A stretch of DNA of 64,000 nt from Maribacter sp. MMG018 (GTDB lineage Bacteria > Bacteroidota > Bacteroidia > Flavobacteriales > Flavobacteriaceae), in contig NZ_JAGJEC010000005.1 in NCBI RefSeq assembly GCF_018100785.1, positions 1 to 64,000 on the forward strand. The letters run 5' to 3'. A model generated the notes under the pieces. It made no database searches and was not told where the DNA came from. It saw only the letters and a program-made list of their open reading frames with translations. The position numbers were made by a program, and so were the translations under genes. How positions within the stretch are numbered: position 1 is the first letter of the stretch; the number at the start of each line of letters is the position of its first letter. Below are positions 19,601 through 25,735 of this stretch, one piece after another.

Positions 19601-19702
19601 GAGGAAATGAAAAATTCGCTTATGCCAGAAGGTCTTGATAAAGTAATGAAAGAAGGTGAACTTGTAGACTTAATCGCCTATTTGGAAACTTTAAAAGTCT
19701 AG
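16643..19702 (+). CDS. Secreted PVC-type haem-binding propeller/HEAT protein
   Basis: A 1019-residue predicted lipoprotein (lipobox LMGAC about 30 residues in). Residues about 50-430 form a propeller-like domain of the kind called membrane-bound dehydrogenase in Planctomycetes and Verrucomicrobia (NIAVDSKGRIWLCEG, FRNPYELAVDSYGSIW). Residues about 450-860 carry HEAT-like helical repeats. The C-terminal part is a cytochrome c-like domain with the haem motif Cys897-Ile-Ser-Cys900-His901. The protein probably oxidises a sugar or similar compound outside the cytoplasm and passes electrons to the haem. The substrate is unknown. It sits between the hydrolase and the acetylesterase genes of the island. 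Confidence 0.8.
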   Translation: MKTCFGMKRKIVLDRCKILLIFSILMGACKSEVKDSGIDYGNLSDKEKRMPENALLSMEVADSLHMQLFASEPMIGNPTNIAVDSKGRIWLCEGKNYRLSVNPKNAYDKKGDRILILEDSNGDGKADKSKVFYQGEDVNSALGIVVLGNRVIVSASPNILVFTDENEDDVPDKKEIMFTGIGGVDHDHGAHAVVFGADGRLYFNYGNKGQYLTSEDGNVIKDIHGEEIDASRNPYQEGMAFRCEQDGSRVEVIGDNFRNPYELAVDSYGSIWQSDNDDDGNRGVRINYLMEYGNYGYKDRITGANWRERRPGWSDSIPLRHWHLNDPGTVPNMLQTGSGSPCGMIVYEGDLLPDLYKGQLIHCEPGHNVVRSYIMKNEGAGYSASIKNIVKSKDDWFRPDDVAEAPDGSLFVSDWYDGGVGGHKAEDIFRGRIYRISTLKEYSFPKFDFTTGDGAAKGLTSGNMDVFFRSWQKLHQMGEEAEPYLNLLISKGGVAKARALWLGARIPSRSSFYIDMALADDDPKIRVQGIRMARYFSTDNITGYVEKVIKDASVQVRREAAIALRYIGSKEAALLWANLATQHKEGDRWELEALGIGGDKFADLYFSAWKNMVGNRWNSPEGAEMVWRINAKETVPLMIDLIKDKNVDPAKVPSYFRAFHFKEHPLKNQMLLSMLDVDHPQDKMIWAYAVGQLDKDFVNSSPKNIRLVKKILPSIEGTQEWIMIVKNLNVQGQERKLFDLMISDAENSLRTEAAQYLFESGGESIVENYLNSDVGDNEKNAVMDILGGVNSIKAMGFMERCLIQNKFQPILMKKVIEALGNTRRGQNRLFGLLKQDKLRGELKSAAALKLMSSSIDRIKEGALKYLDMNNNISQDIEVLMKKEGNPIKGKIVYRKYCISCHVAEEEGVDFGPALSDIGNKLSRGFLYSSIINPSEGINFGYEGYTLKLKDGGRLNGYILGRSETDITIKMMGATTKVIPEENIESIEEMKNSLMPEGLDKVMKEGELVDLIAYLETLKV

Positions 19703-19805
19703 TTTTAATTTATGCTAAAATTTATTGTGGAGTATCTAAAAAAAAAAGAGGGGTACAGTTTGCAGCGATCATAGCACAGAGAAAAGGAATACAATTATTT
19801 ATAAA

Positions 19806-21269
19806 ATGAAAAAAATAACTTTAATTGTTCATGTAATACTATTGAATCTGTTTTCTGTTGCCTCGATAAGGGCAGAGGTAAAATTACCGGCTATTGTATC
19901 GTCCAATATGGTTCTACAACGTAATACAACTGTTGAGCTATGGGGGTGGGCCAGTGCCAAAGAGAAAATCAGCATAAAAACTTCTTGGTTATCGGAGGTC
20001 ATGAATATACAAGCAGATAGTGAAGGTAATTGGAGTATTAAAGTAAAAACGAGCAATAGTAAAGAGCCTCAAACTATTAAAATTAAAAGTGAAACTTCAG
20101 ATATTACATTGAAGAATGTTTTGTTCGGTGAAGTTTGGCTGTGTTCCGGACAATCAAACATGGAGCAGCCGGTAAAAGGTTTTTTGGGGCAACCCACATA
20201 TGAATCTAATATTTCGATTGCTAAAGCCGGTAATCCATATCTACGTCTTTTTTCGGTGGATGAGGTTGGGGCCAAAACACCTTTAGCTGATGTTGCTATA
20301 TATAAGGGATGGCAACAGGCTAGCCCACAAAGTGTTTCAACATATAGTGCCATAGCTTATTTTTTCGGACAACAATTACAGGAAATTTTAGATGTGCCCG
20401 TAGGGTTGATACAGTCTTCGTGGGGAGGAAGTCCTATTCAGGCATGGATGAGTACAGATGTGTTGGGCAACTATGAAAAGGTAAATCTTGATGGTGTGGA
20501 TATGACAAAAAAGACAAATCATATTCCGACTGCATTGTATAATGGGATGATTAACCCGATTATTCCTTACACGATAAAAGGGGTATTATGGTATCAAGGT
20601 GAATCTAATAGGATGGAACCGGAAAAATATAAAAAACTTTTTCCTGCAATGGTAAAAGATTGGCGTTATAGATGGGGAATCGGTGATTTCCCTTTTTATT
20701 ATGTGCAAATTGCGCCTTATAAGTATAGTGGCAATACTGATTTTCAAACTGTTCGTAACACTGCTTTTATTAGAGAGGCTCAGATTCAGTGTTTGGATCT
20801 GATATCAAACTCAGGAATTGCAATAACAATGGATATTGGAGATTATAATAGTATTCATCCTCCTAAAAAGAAAGAAGTTGCCGATAGATTATTGTTCAAT
20901 GCGCTGCATCGGACCTACGGATATAAAAGTGTGGACTGTTTTTCTCCAATGTATGATTCTAAAGAAAGAAAAGACGGTGGAATAATCTTAAAATTTAAAA
21001 ATGTCGAGAACGGATTATATGTTTACGATAAGTTAAAGGGGTTTGAGATTGCCGGGAAAGATAAGGTGTTTTACCCTGCAAACGCAGAAATAATAAATCG
21101 CAAGGAGGTATTTGTGTCAAGTAATAATGTGCCCAATCCTGTTGAGGTAAGATATGCTTGGCGAAATTGGGTGGTAGGAACTCTTTATAATGGTAATCTT
21201 TTGCCGGCGCCATCTTTTAGAACGGATAAATGGTTAGATGCTACCTTAGCAGAAGATAAGGTAAAATAG
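19806..21269 (+). CDS. Sialate O-acetylesterase-type carbohydrate esterase
   Basis: A 487-residue exported protein (signal peptide to about residue 23) of the SGNH-fold esterase family that includes 9-O-acetylesterases and algal or plant glycan acetylesterases. An N-terminal beta-sandwich part (VKLPAIVSSNMVLQR) precedes the catalytic domain. The motif SGQSNM at 114-119 holds the likely nucleophile Ser117. LIQSSWGGSPIQAWMS and WYQGESN follow, and His351 in SIHPPKK is the likely catalytic histidine. In this locus it probably removes acetyl groups from the glycan backbone so that glycosidases can act. No sialic acid genes are nearby. Confidence 0.87.
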   Translation: MKKITLIVHVILLNLFSVASIRAEVKLPAIVSSNMVLQRNTTVELWGWASAKEKISIKTSWLSEVMNIQADSEGNWSIKVKTSNSKEPQTIKIKSETSDITLKNVLFGEVWLCSGQSNMEQPVKGFLGQPTYESNISIAKAGNPYLRLFSVDEVGAKTPLADVAIYKGWQQASPQSVSTYSAIAYFFGQQLQEILDVPVGLIQSSWGGSPIQAWMSTDVLGNYEKVNLDGVDMTKKTNHIPTALYNGMINPIIPYTIKGVLWYQGESNRMEPEKYKKLFPAMVKDWRYRWGIGDFPFYYVQIAPYKYSGNTDFQTVRNTAFIREAQIQCLDLISNSGIAITMDIGDYNSIHPPKKKEVADRLLFNALHRTYGYKSVDCFSPMYDSKERKDGGIILKFKNVENGLYVYDKLKGFEIAGKDKVFYPANAEIINRKEVFVSSNNVPNPVEVRYAWRNWVVGTLYNGNLLPAPSFRTDKWLDATLAEDKVK

Positions 21270-21570
21270 GTATAAGAAAAAAGCCGCGAACAAATCTAAA
21301 CTTGGTTAACCTTCTTTTCTCTGGATATATTCTACTTTTTACAGAGGTAAATGGTTCTGTGAGAATGGTGGGGAAGCATTGAACATAAAGGTTTTTGAGT
21401 AGTGTAGATTTCTTTCTATTTGAACTGTTTAAAGACATGATACAAAATATCATAGGCTTTCTCTTATATTCTTATATGGTAGAATAAAGAGTAAATTTAA
21501 AGAAGTCGTAGAGGGGTAATCCATAATAAACCTTAATTTTTTTAGTGAATAGGGTCTATGATTCATGAAT
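21270..21570. other. Convergent intergenic region between esterase and regulator genes
   Basis: 301 AT-rich bases between two converging genes. No gene was recognised, and I did not find a clear hairpin terminator. Confidence 0.5.
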
Positions 21571-22476
21571 TTATTTGTACTTGGGCATCTTGGCGTTCAC
21601 ATCTTTCATACTTTTTTCGGCATGGTCTAAATGAACTTGAAGTGCATTTTTAGCACTTTTAAAATCATTATCTATTATAGCTTCTAATATTGTTATGTGC
21701 TGTCGTAACACATTTTTAATTTTTAAGGTGTCATATTTTATTTGTCCGATATGATAATTTATGAGAATAAATAATGAATTATATGAACTTTCGATAAAAG
21801 AGTTGTTACATGCCTTGATAAGAGTATAATGAAATCTTTTTTCTAAAGTGGTTAAATCAGAAAAATTTACCTTTTTTTTCTGTAGTAACTCCTTATGTCT
21901 ATTTAGTATTAGAGTAAATTTAGTGTTGGAATCATTATCGCTGGTTTGTTTCTCTAAACAGTTGACCGCATAATTTTCGAGTAATGATCTAAACTCTATT
22001 AGTTGATTTAATTTTGACTGGGTTAGTGCCTCTACTTCCCATTTTTGTCCAGCCCTTTTTTTTATTAGTCCCGTATGGCTTATTCCATTTAAAGCTTCCC
22101 TGACACTTACTGTGTTGGTATTGGTTTCATTGGCAATTTCAAGTTCGGAAAACTTGTCTCCTGGTTTTAATTCGTAATTGTATAATTTTTTAAGTACTGC
22201 CCTTTCTGCAATATCCGATTTGGAATTTTCAATTTCATTAGAGGAAAAATAATCGCTTTTTATGGGTAGCCTTAATATTATTTTGTTTGAACCGTCTTTC
22301 ATTACGATTCCTTTTGAACATACAATCTCGATTACCTTTCTAATGGTGGATCTACTTACAGAATAATTACTCGCAAGTTTTGCCTCTGTGGGCAATCCCC
22401 GTGGAAGGTTTTCGTTTTTTGCAATGTCGTCCAATAAATTGTTATAGATACTCAAGGTTAATTTGCTGTGTTTCAT
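21571..22476 (-). CDS. GntR/FCD-type regulator with two winged-helix domains
   Basis: A 301-residue DNA-binding regulator and the only minus-strand gene of the island. The first GntR-type winged helix covers about residues 5-70 (LPTEAKLASNYSVSRSTIRK). A second winged helix covers about 88-150 (ELEIANETNTNTVSVREALN). A helical FCD ligand-binding domain follows (about 152-290, LIEFRSLLENYAVNCLE). Most FCD regulators have only one DNA-binding domain, about 230 residues in total. The ligand is probably a sugar acid or keto acid from the pathway encoded alongside. It is divergent from the SDR genes, across a 487-base region with promoter-like and repeated elements where it probably binds. Confidence 0.85.
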   Translation of the reverse strand: MKHSKLTLSIYNNLLDDIAKNENLPRGLPTEAKLASNYSVSRSTIRKVIEIVCSKGIVMKDGSNKIILRLPIKSDYFSSNEIENSKSDIAERAVLKKLYNYELKPGDKFSELEIANETNTNTVSVREALNGISHTGLIKKRAGQKWEVEALTQSKLNQLIEFRSLLENYAVNCLEKQTSDNDSNTKFTLILNRHKELLQKKKVNFSDLTTLEKRFHYTLIKACNNSFIESSYNSLFILINYHIGQIKYDTLKIKNVLRQHITILEAIIDNDFKSAKNALQVHLDHAEKSMKDVNAKMPKYK

Positions 22477-22515
22477 ATATCAATATTATGTTTTTTTACT
22501 TATAATAATTATATA

Positions 22516-22549
22516 ATGTTTTTTTATTAAAAAAAATACTATATATTTG
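22516..22549 (+). promoter_or_regulatory. Promoter-like box shared with the dehydratase upstream region
   Basis: ATGTTTTTTTATTAA, an A-run and the -7 box TATATTTG (22542-22549) repeat the arrangement at 13491-13523, with a one- to two-base change in spacing. It could be the promoter of the SDR operon or a shared operator. Confidence 0.45.
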
Positions 22550-22730
22550 TTTTAAGGTTGTTGAAAATTGGAATAATGAAATTTTTATGGTGGATTTATA
22601 TTCAAATCGCAATTGTGTTATGTTTAACGAGTATGGTGATTAGTGTTGAATTTGTTTAGGAACTTAATCTAATACAAATCTATTCATTGGGTTTAGATTT
22701 TAAAAGTAAGAAAATAATATAAGGCATATT

Positions 22731-22768
22731 TACTGTTATAACAATCATATACTGTTATAACAATCATA
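22731..22768. repeat. 19-bp perfect tandem repeat, candidate operator
   Basis: The unit TACTGTTATAACAATCATA occurs twice with no gap (22731-22749 and 22750-22768). The inner 12 bases TATAACAATCAT occur a third time at 24487-24498. Two copies on almost the same helix face, about 200 bases before the SDR start, suggest a protein-binding site. Confidence 0.6.
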
Positions 22769-22963
22769 GAGCTTAGTAAAATAGATTTCATTAGCGTTGA
22801 TTGTTTTTGTTGAAGAATTGACACTAAGTAAAATTATGTTAATGAGAATTTTGATTGTTGGTGGTATAATAGATGAGTAGGATAAATGGCTGGTATTACT
22901 TAGGGGCTTTTAACATTAGTTAAAAGTAAATTAATGAATTAGTTAAGAAAATAGAAAGGGATT

Positions 22964-23716
22964 ATGAATAGATTTGAAAATCAAGTGGTTGTTATTTCTG
23001 GGGGAGCAGACGGATTGGGTTATGGTATTGCGGAAAGAGTGGCATCTGAAGGAGGTAGTGTTGTATTGTTTGATATAAACGAGGAGGTTTTGCAGAAGGC
23101 AGTGGAAGTCCTGCATGGTAAAGGTTATAATGTCGAAGGTTTTAAAGTGGATGTTTCATCTGAGAACGATGTTAAAAAGTCTATTGAGGCAGTTGAGTTA
23201 AAATACGGCAAAATAGATGCTATGGTAAATTCTGCTGGAATAGTGGGTCCTACCAGCACCAGTATTGTTGATTATGGGTTGGAAGATTATGATAATATAT
23301 ATAGAATTAATCTTAGAGGAGCATTTCTTATGACCAAGTATAGTATTATGGTTATGAAAAAAAATGGGTATGGTCGTATTTTGTTGATATCTTCCATTGC
23401 AGGTAAAGAAGGTAATCCATTTATGTCCGGATATTCATCTATGAAGGCGGGGGTTATTGGCTTGGTTAAAGGTGTGGGTAAAGAATATGCCCAATCGGGT
23501 ATAACTGTAAATGGCTTGGCTCCGGCTGTGATTAAAACCAGTATGAACGAAAATACCTCACCAGACCAATTGGCGTACATGACATCTAAAATACCAATGG
23601 GGCGTTTAGGTACGGTAGAAGAAGTAGCTTCTATCGTATCTTTTATTATTTCAAAGGAGTCAAGTTTTAATACGGGGGCCATCTTTGATATTTCAGGAGG
23701 GCGAGCTAGTTATTGA
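22964..23716 (+). CDS. SDR dehydrogenase, probable 2-keto-3-deoxy-sugar-acid 4-dehydrogenase
   Basis: A classical short-chain dehydrogenase of 250 residues with the cofactor motif GGADGLGYG (about 13-21), NSAGIVG, the catalytic Ser/Tyr/Lys in SSIAG and YSSMK, and a C-terminal DISGGRASY. That C-terminal end is similar to the L-2-keto-3-deoxy-rhamnonate/fuconate 4-dehydrogenases I recall from the non-phosphorylating deoxysugar pathways. It would produce the 2,4-diketo acid that the FAH-family protein of the same island cleaves. It is separated by 12 bases from a second SDR gene. Confidence 0.82.
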   Translation: MNRFENQVVVISGGADGLGYGIAERVASEGGSVVLFDINEEVLQKAVEVLHGKGYNVEGFKVDVSSENDVKKSIEAVELKYGKIDAMVNSAGIVGPTSTSIVDYGLEDYDNIYRINLRGAFLMTKYSIMVMKKNGYGRILLISSIAGKEGNPFMSGYSSMKAGVIGLVKGVGKEYAQSGITVNGLAPAVIKTSMNENTSPDQLAYMTSKIPMGRLGTVEEVASIVSFIISKESSFNTGAIFDISGGRASY

Positions 23717-23728
23717 TAATTAATTGAT

Positions 23729-24481
23729 ATGCGAAAAAAAATAGTAGTCTTAGGGGGGTCTTCTGGTATTGGTAAAGCTACAGCGAAACGATATGCAGCA
23801 GAAGGATGGCAGGTTATGGTTACCGGACGGAGTACCGGTAAATGTACTGATGTTGTCGAGAGTTTAGATGGAGATGGGCATATTGGGGTTGGTGTAGATG
23901 TTAGTGATGATGAGTCCATAAGGAAATTCGGAATTTTTGTACGCGATACTTTCGGGGAGATCGATGCTTATGTAAACAGTGTAGGCATATCGCAAAATGT
24001 GAGCATTTTTGAAGATGATATGGACAGGTGGGATAAGTCGTTGCAGACCATGCTTTATGGTTCGGTTAAAATTGCCAGGGTTCTTGTGCCCTTAATGAAG
24101 AATGGCGGTAGAATAGTCCATATTACATCGATTCATTATGAGAGAGTGGCCCTAGGTAGTTCTTCTTATGGAATGGCAAAAGCGGCAATTACTCAATTCA
24201 CCCGCTCATTAGCAGTAGAATTGGCCAATCGTAAAATACTGGCGAATACCGTGGCTCCCGGATTTATAATGACTCCAATGTCAATCAAAGAAAATGGTGA
24301 AAATGAGTTGGATTCTGATTGGTTTCGAGAAAACTATATAAAGAATAATCATTTACCGTTAAAACGAGCGGGACGACCAGATGAAGTTTCTGGTGTAGTT
24401 TGGTTTTTGACCAGTCCGGATGCAAGTTATATTACAGGTTCTGTAATTACCGTTGATGGAGGTTTAACAATAACCTTCTAA
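23729..24481 (+). CDS. SDR dehydrogenase, probable sugar 1-dehydrogenase
   Basis: A second 250-residue classical SDR: GGSSGIGKA near the N-terminus, NSVGISQ, catalytic Ser in ITSIH, YGMAK, and C-terminal VITVDGGLTITF. It is only distantly similar to the SDR just upstream. Together with that SDR, the dehydratase and the FAH hydrolase it completes most of an oxidative sugar pathway, so the first step (oxidation of the free sugar, such as L-fucose, to its lactone) is its most likely role. The assignment of steps between the two SDRs rests on the C-terminal motif of the other one. Confidence 0.78.
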   Translation: MRKKIVVLGGSSGIGKATAKRYAAEGWQVMVTGRSTGKCTDVVESLDGDGHIGVGVDVSDDESIRKFGIFVRDTFGEIDAYVNSVGISQNVSIFEDDMDRWDKSLQTMLYGSVKIARVLVPLMKNGGRIVHITSIHYERVALGSSSYGMAKAAITQFTRSLAVELANRKILANTVAPGFIMTPMSIKENGENELDSDWFRENYIKNNHLPLKRAGRPDEVSGVVWFLTSPDASYITGSVITVDGGLTITF

Positions 24482-24486
24482 TTATA

Positions 24487-24498
24487 TATAACAATCAT
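24487..24498. repeat. Third copy of the TATAACAATCAT element
   Basis: A 12-base exact match to the core of the tandem repeat at 22731-22768. It lies in the 29-base gap between the second SDR and the GH43-like gene. It may be a further regulator site inside the operon. Confidence 0.4.
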
Positions 24499-24510
24499 TA
24501 TCATAGACCA

Positions 24511-25494
24511 ATGAATAAGTTGAAAGTAATTTTTACCATAATAAGTATGTTGTTGTTTTGTCCGTTTCTTGTACTTTATGCACAGAGTGCGGATGTTTCT
24601 GATGATTACTTCTTATTCGGGTATTTCTATGGTTATGAAAGACAAAACGAAGGACTTCATTTAGCTGTCAGTAAAGACGGTTTGCAATGGGTTTCGGTAA
24701 AAAATGATTCGTCTGTTTTTCACCCTGGCTTTGGTGCTTTTTTTCGGGATCCAATGTTTAAAAGAGACCCTAAAAACCCCGATTTGATTCATATGGTTTG
24801 GTCTACTGGAAACAATGATAGTTTTGGGATATCATCTACCTATGATTTATTAAATTGGTTTGATACAAAAGAGGTACGTATCAATAAAGATGTTGAGGGG
24901 GTGTATAATACCTGGGCTCCAGAATTGTTCTGGGACGAAGATACTCAACAATGGATGGTTTATTGGGGGTCTTCAATTCAAGGGAAGTTTGTGGAGACAA
25001 GTAAATTATCACCTAATCCCAGAGCTAACAATAGAATGTATTATTCCTTGTCAGATGATTTGGAGAATTGGTCGCAACCTATTTTGTTGCAAGATTTTGG
25101 GTTTCCTTCTGTGGATTGTTATATCTATAAGTTACCAGATAATCATCCAAAGGGAAAATACATAGAATTTGTTAAACATATAGTCCAGCCCGGTAAATTA
25201 GCTGCTATTAGAGAGGCGTATTCCTATTCGTTAACAGGTCCCTATGTCTTGACAGAGAGTTATATAACTGGCAAATACAAATTCTCTGAAGGGCCTAATC
25301 TTATAAAGATTGGGGAGTATTATTACTTGTACGTGGATTTAAGCCGAGAGCATAGAATGGCTGTATTTCGTACCAAGGAAATTGGTATGGGAAAATGGGA
25401 AGATCTTACTGATACCGCCTCCTTTCCCAATGAAGCAAAACATGGAAGTATAATTCGCATAAGTAAGGATATGTATGACAAATTAAATAAGTAA
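24511..25494 (+). CDS. GH43-like five-bladed propeller glycosidase
   Basis: A 327-residue exported protein (signal peptide to about residue 25, cleavage after AQS). It has sequence features of the GH43/GH117-type five-bladed beta-propellers: LAVSKDGLQW, FRDPMF with Asp80, TWAPELFWDE with Glu138, and repeated propeller-type blades. The Asp and Glu are candidates for catalytic residues. No C-terminal accessory domain is present. Which sugar it removes (arabinose, xylose, galactose or an anhydrosugar) cannot be told. It follows the SDR genes in the same direction and lies just before the SusC gene. Confidence 0.72.
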   Translation: MNKLKVIFTIISMLLFCPFLVLYAQSADVSDDYFLFGYFYGYERQNEGLHLAVSKDGLQWVSVKNDSSVFHPGFGAFFRDPMFKRDPKNPDLIHMVWSTGNNDSFGISSTYDLLNWFDTKEVRINKDVEGVYNTWAPELFWDEDTQQWMVYWGSSIQGKFVETSKLSPNPRANNRMYYSLSDDLENWSQPILLQDFGFPSVDCYIYKLPDNHPKGKYIEFVKHIVQPGKLAAIREAYSYSLTGPYVLTESYITGKYKFSEGPNLIKIGEYYYLYVDLSREHRMAVFRTKEIGMGKWEDLTDTASFPNEAKHGSIIRISKDMYDKLNK

Positions 25495-25685
25495 TCAGGA
25501 TGTCTACATTTCGTTTATGAAGTTTGCTTTATCAACAAAATAATTTTGATGTTGTATAAAGTTGATAGGACTCTCTTGTTTTTAATATTTGTCATTTTTT
25601 CAGATTAATGCGAATTTTAATGAATTAATAACATTTATAAAGTTAAAATATTAGAATATATATAAAAATAGTGTTTTATTTACAT

Positions 25686-25700
25686 GTGTATATTTTACAC
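25686..25700 (+). promoter_or_regulatory. Possible promoter/operator of susCD
   Basis: GTGTA (25686-25690) and TACAC (25696-25700) form a small inverted repeat that overlaps a -7-like TATATTTT (25689-25696), about 40 bases before the SusC start. The match is weak (last base T, not G) and no clear -33 was found. Confidence 0.3.
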
Positions 25701-25735
25701 TTATAAAGATTTAACATCAATAAAAACCAACTATT

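Larger units (their letters stand above)
22477..22963. promoter_or_regulatory. Divergent control region between gntR-type regulator and SDR genes
   Basis: 487 bases without a gene. From left to right it holds the box at 22516-22549 and a 19-bp perfect tandem repeat at 22731-22768. It is the most likely place for the regulator to bind. A long leader for the SDR operon is possible: the distance from the TATATTTG box to the SDR start is about 415 bases. Confidence 0.55.
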
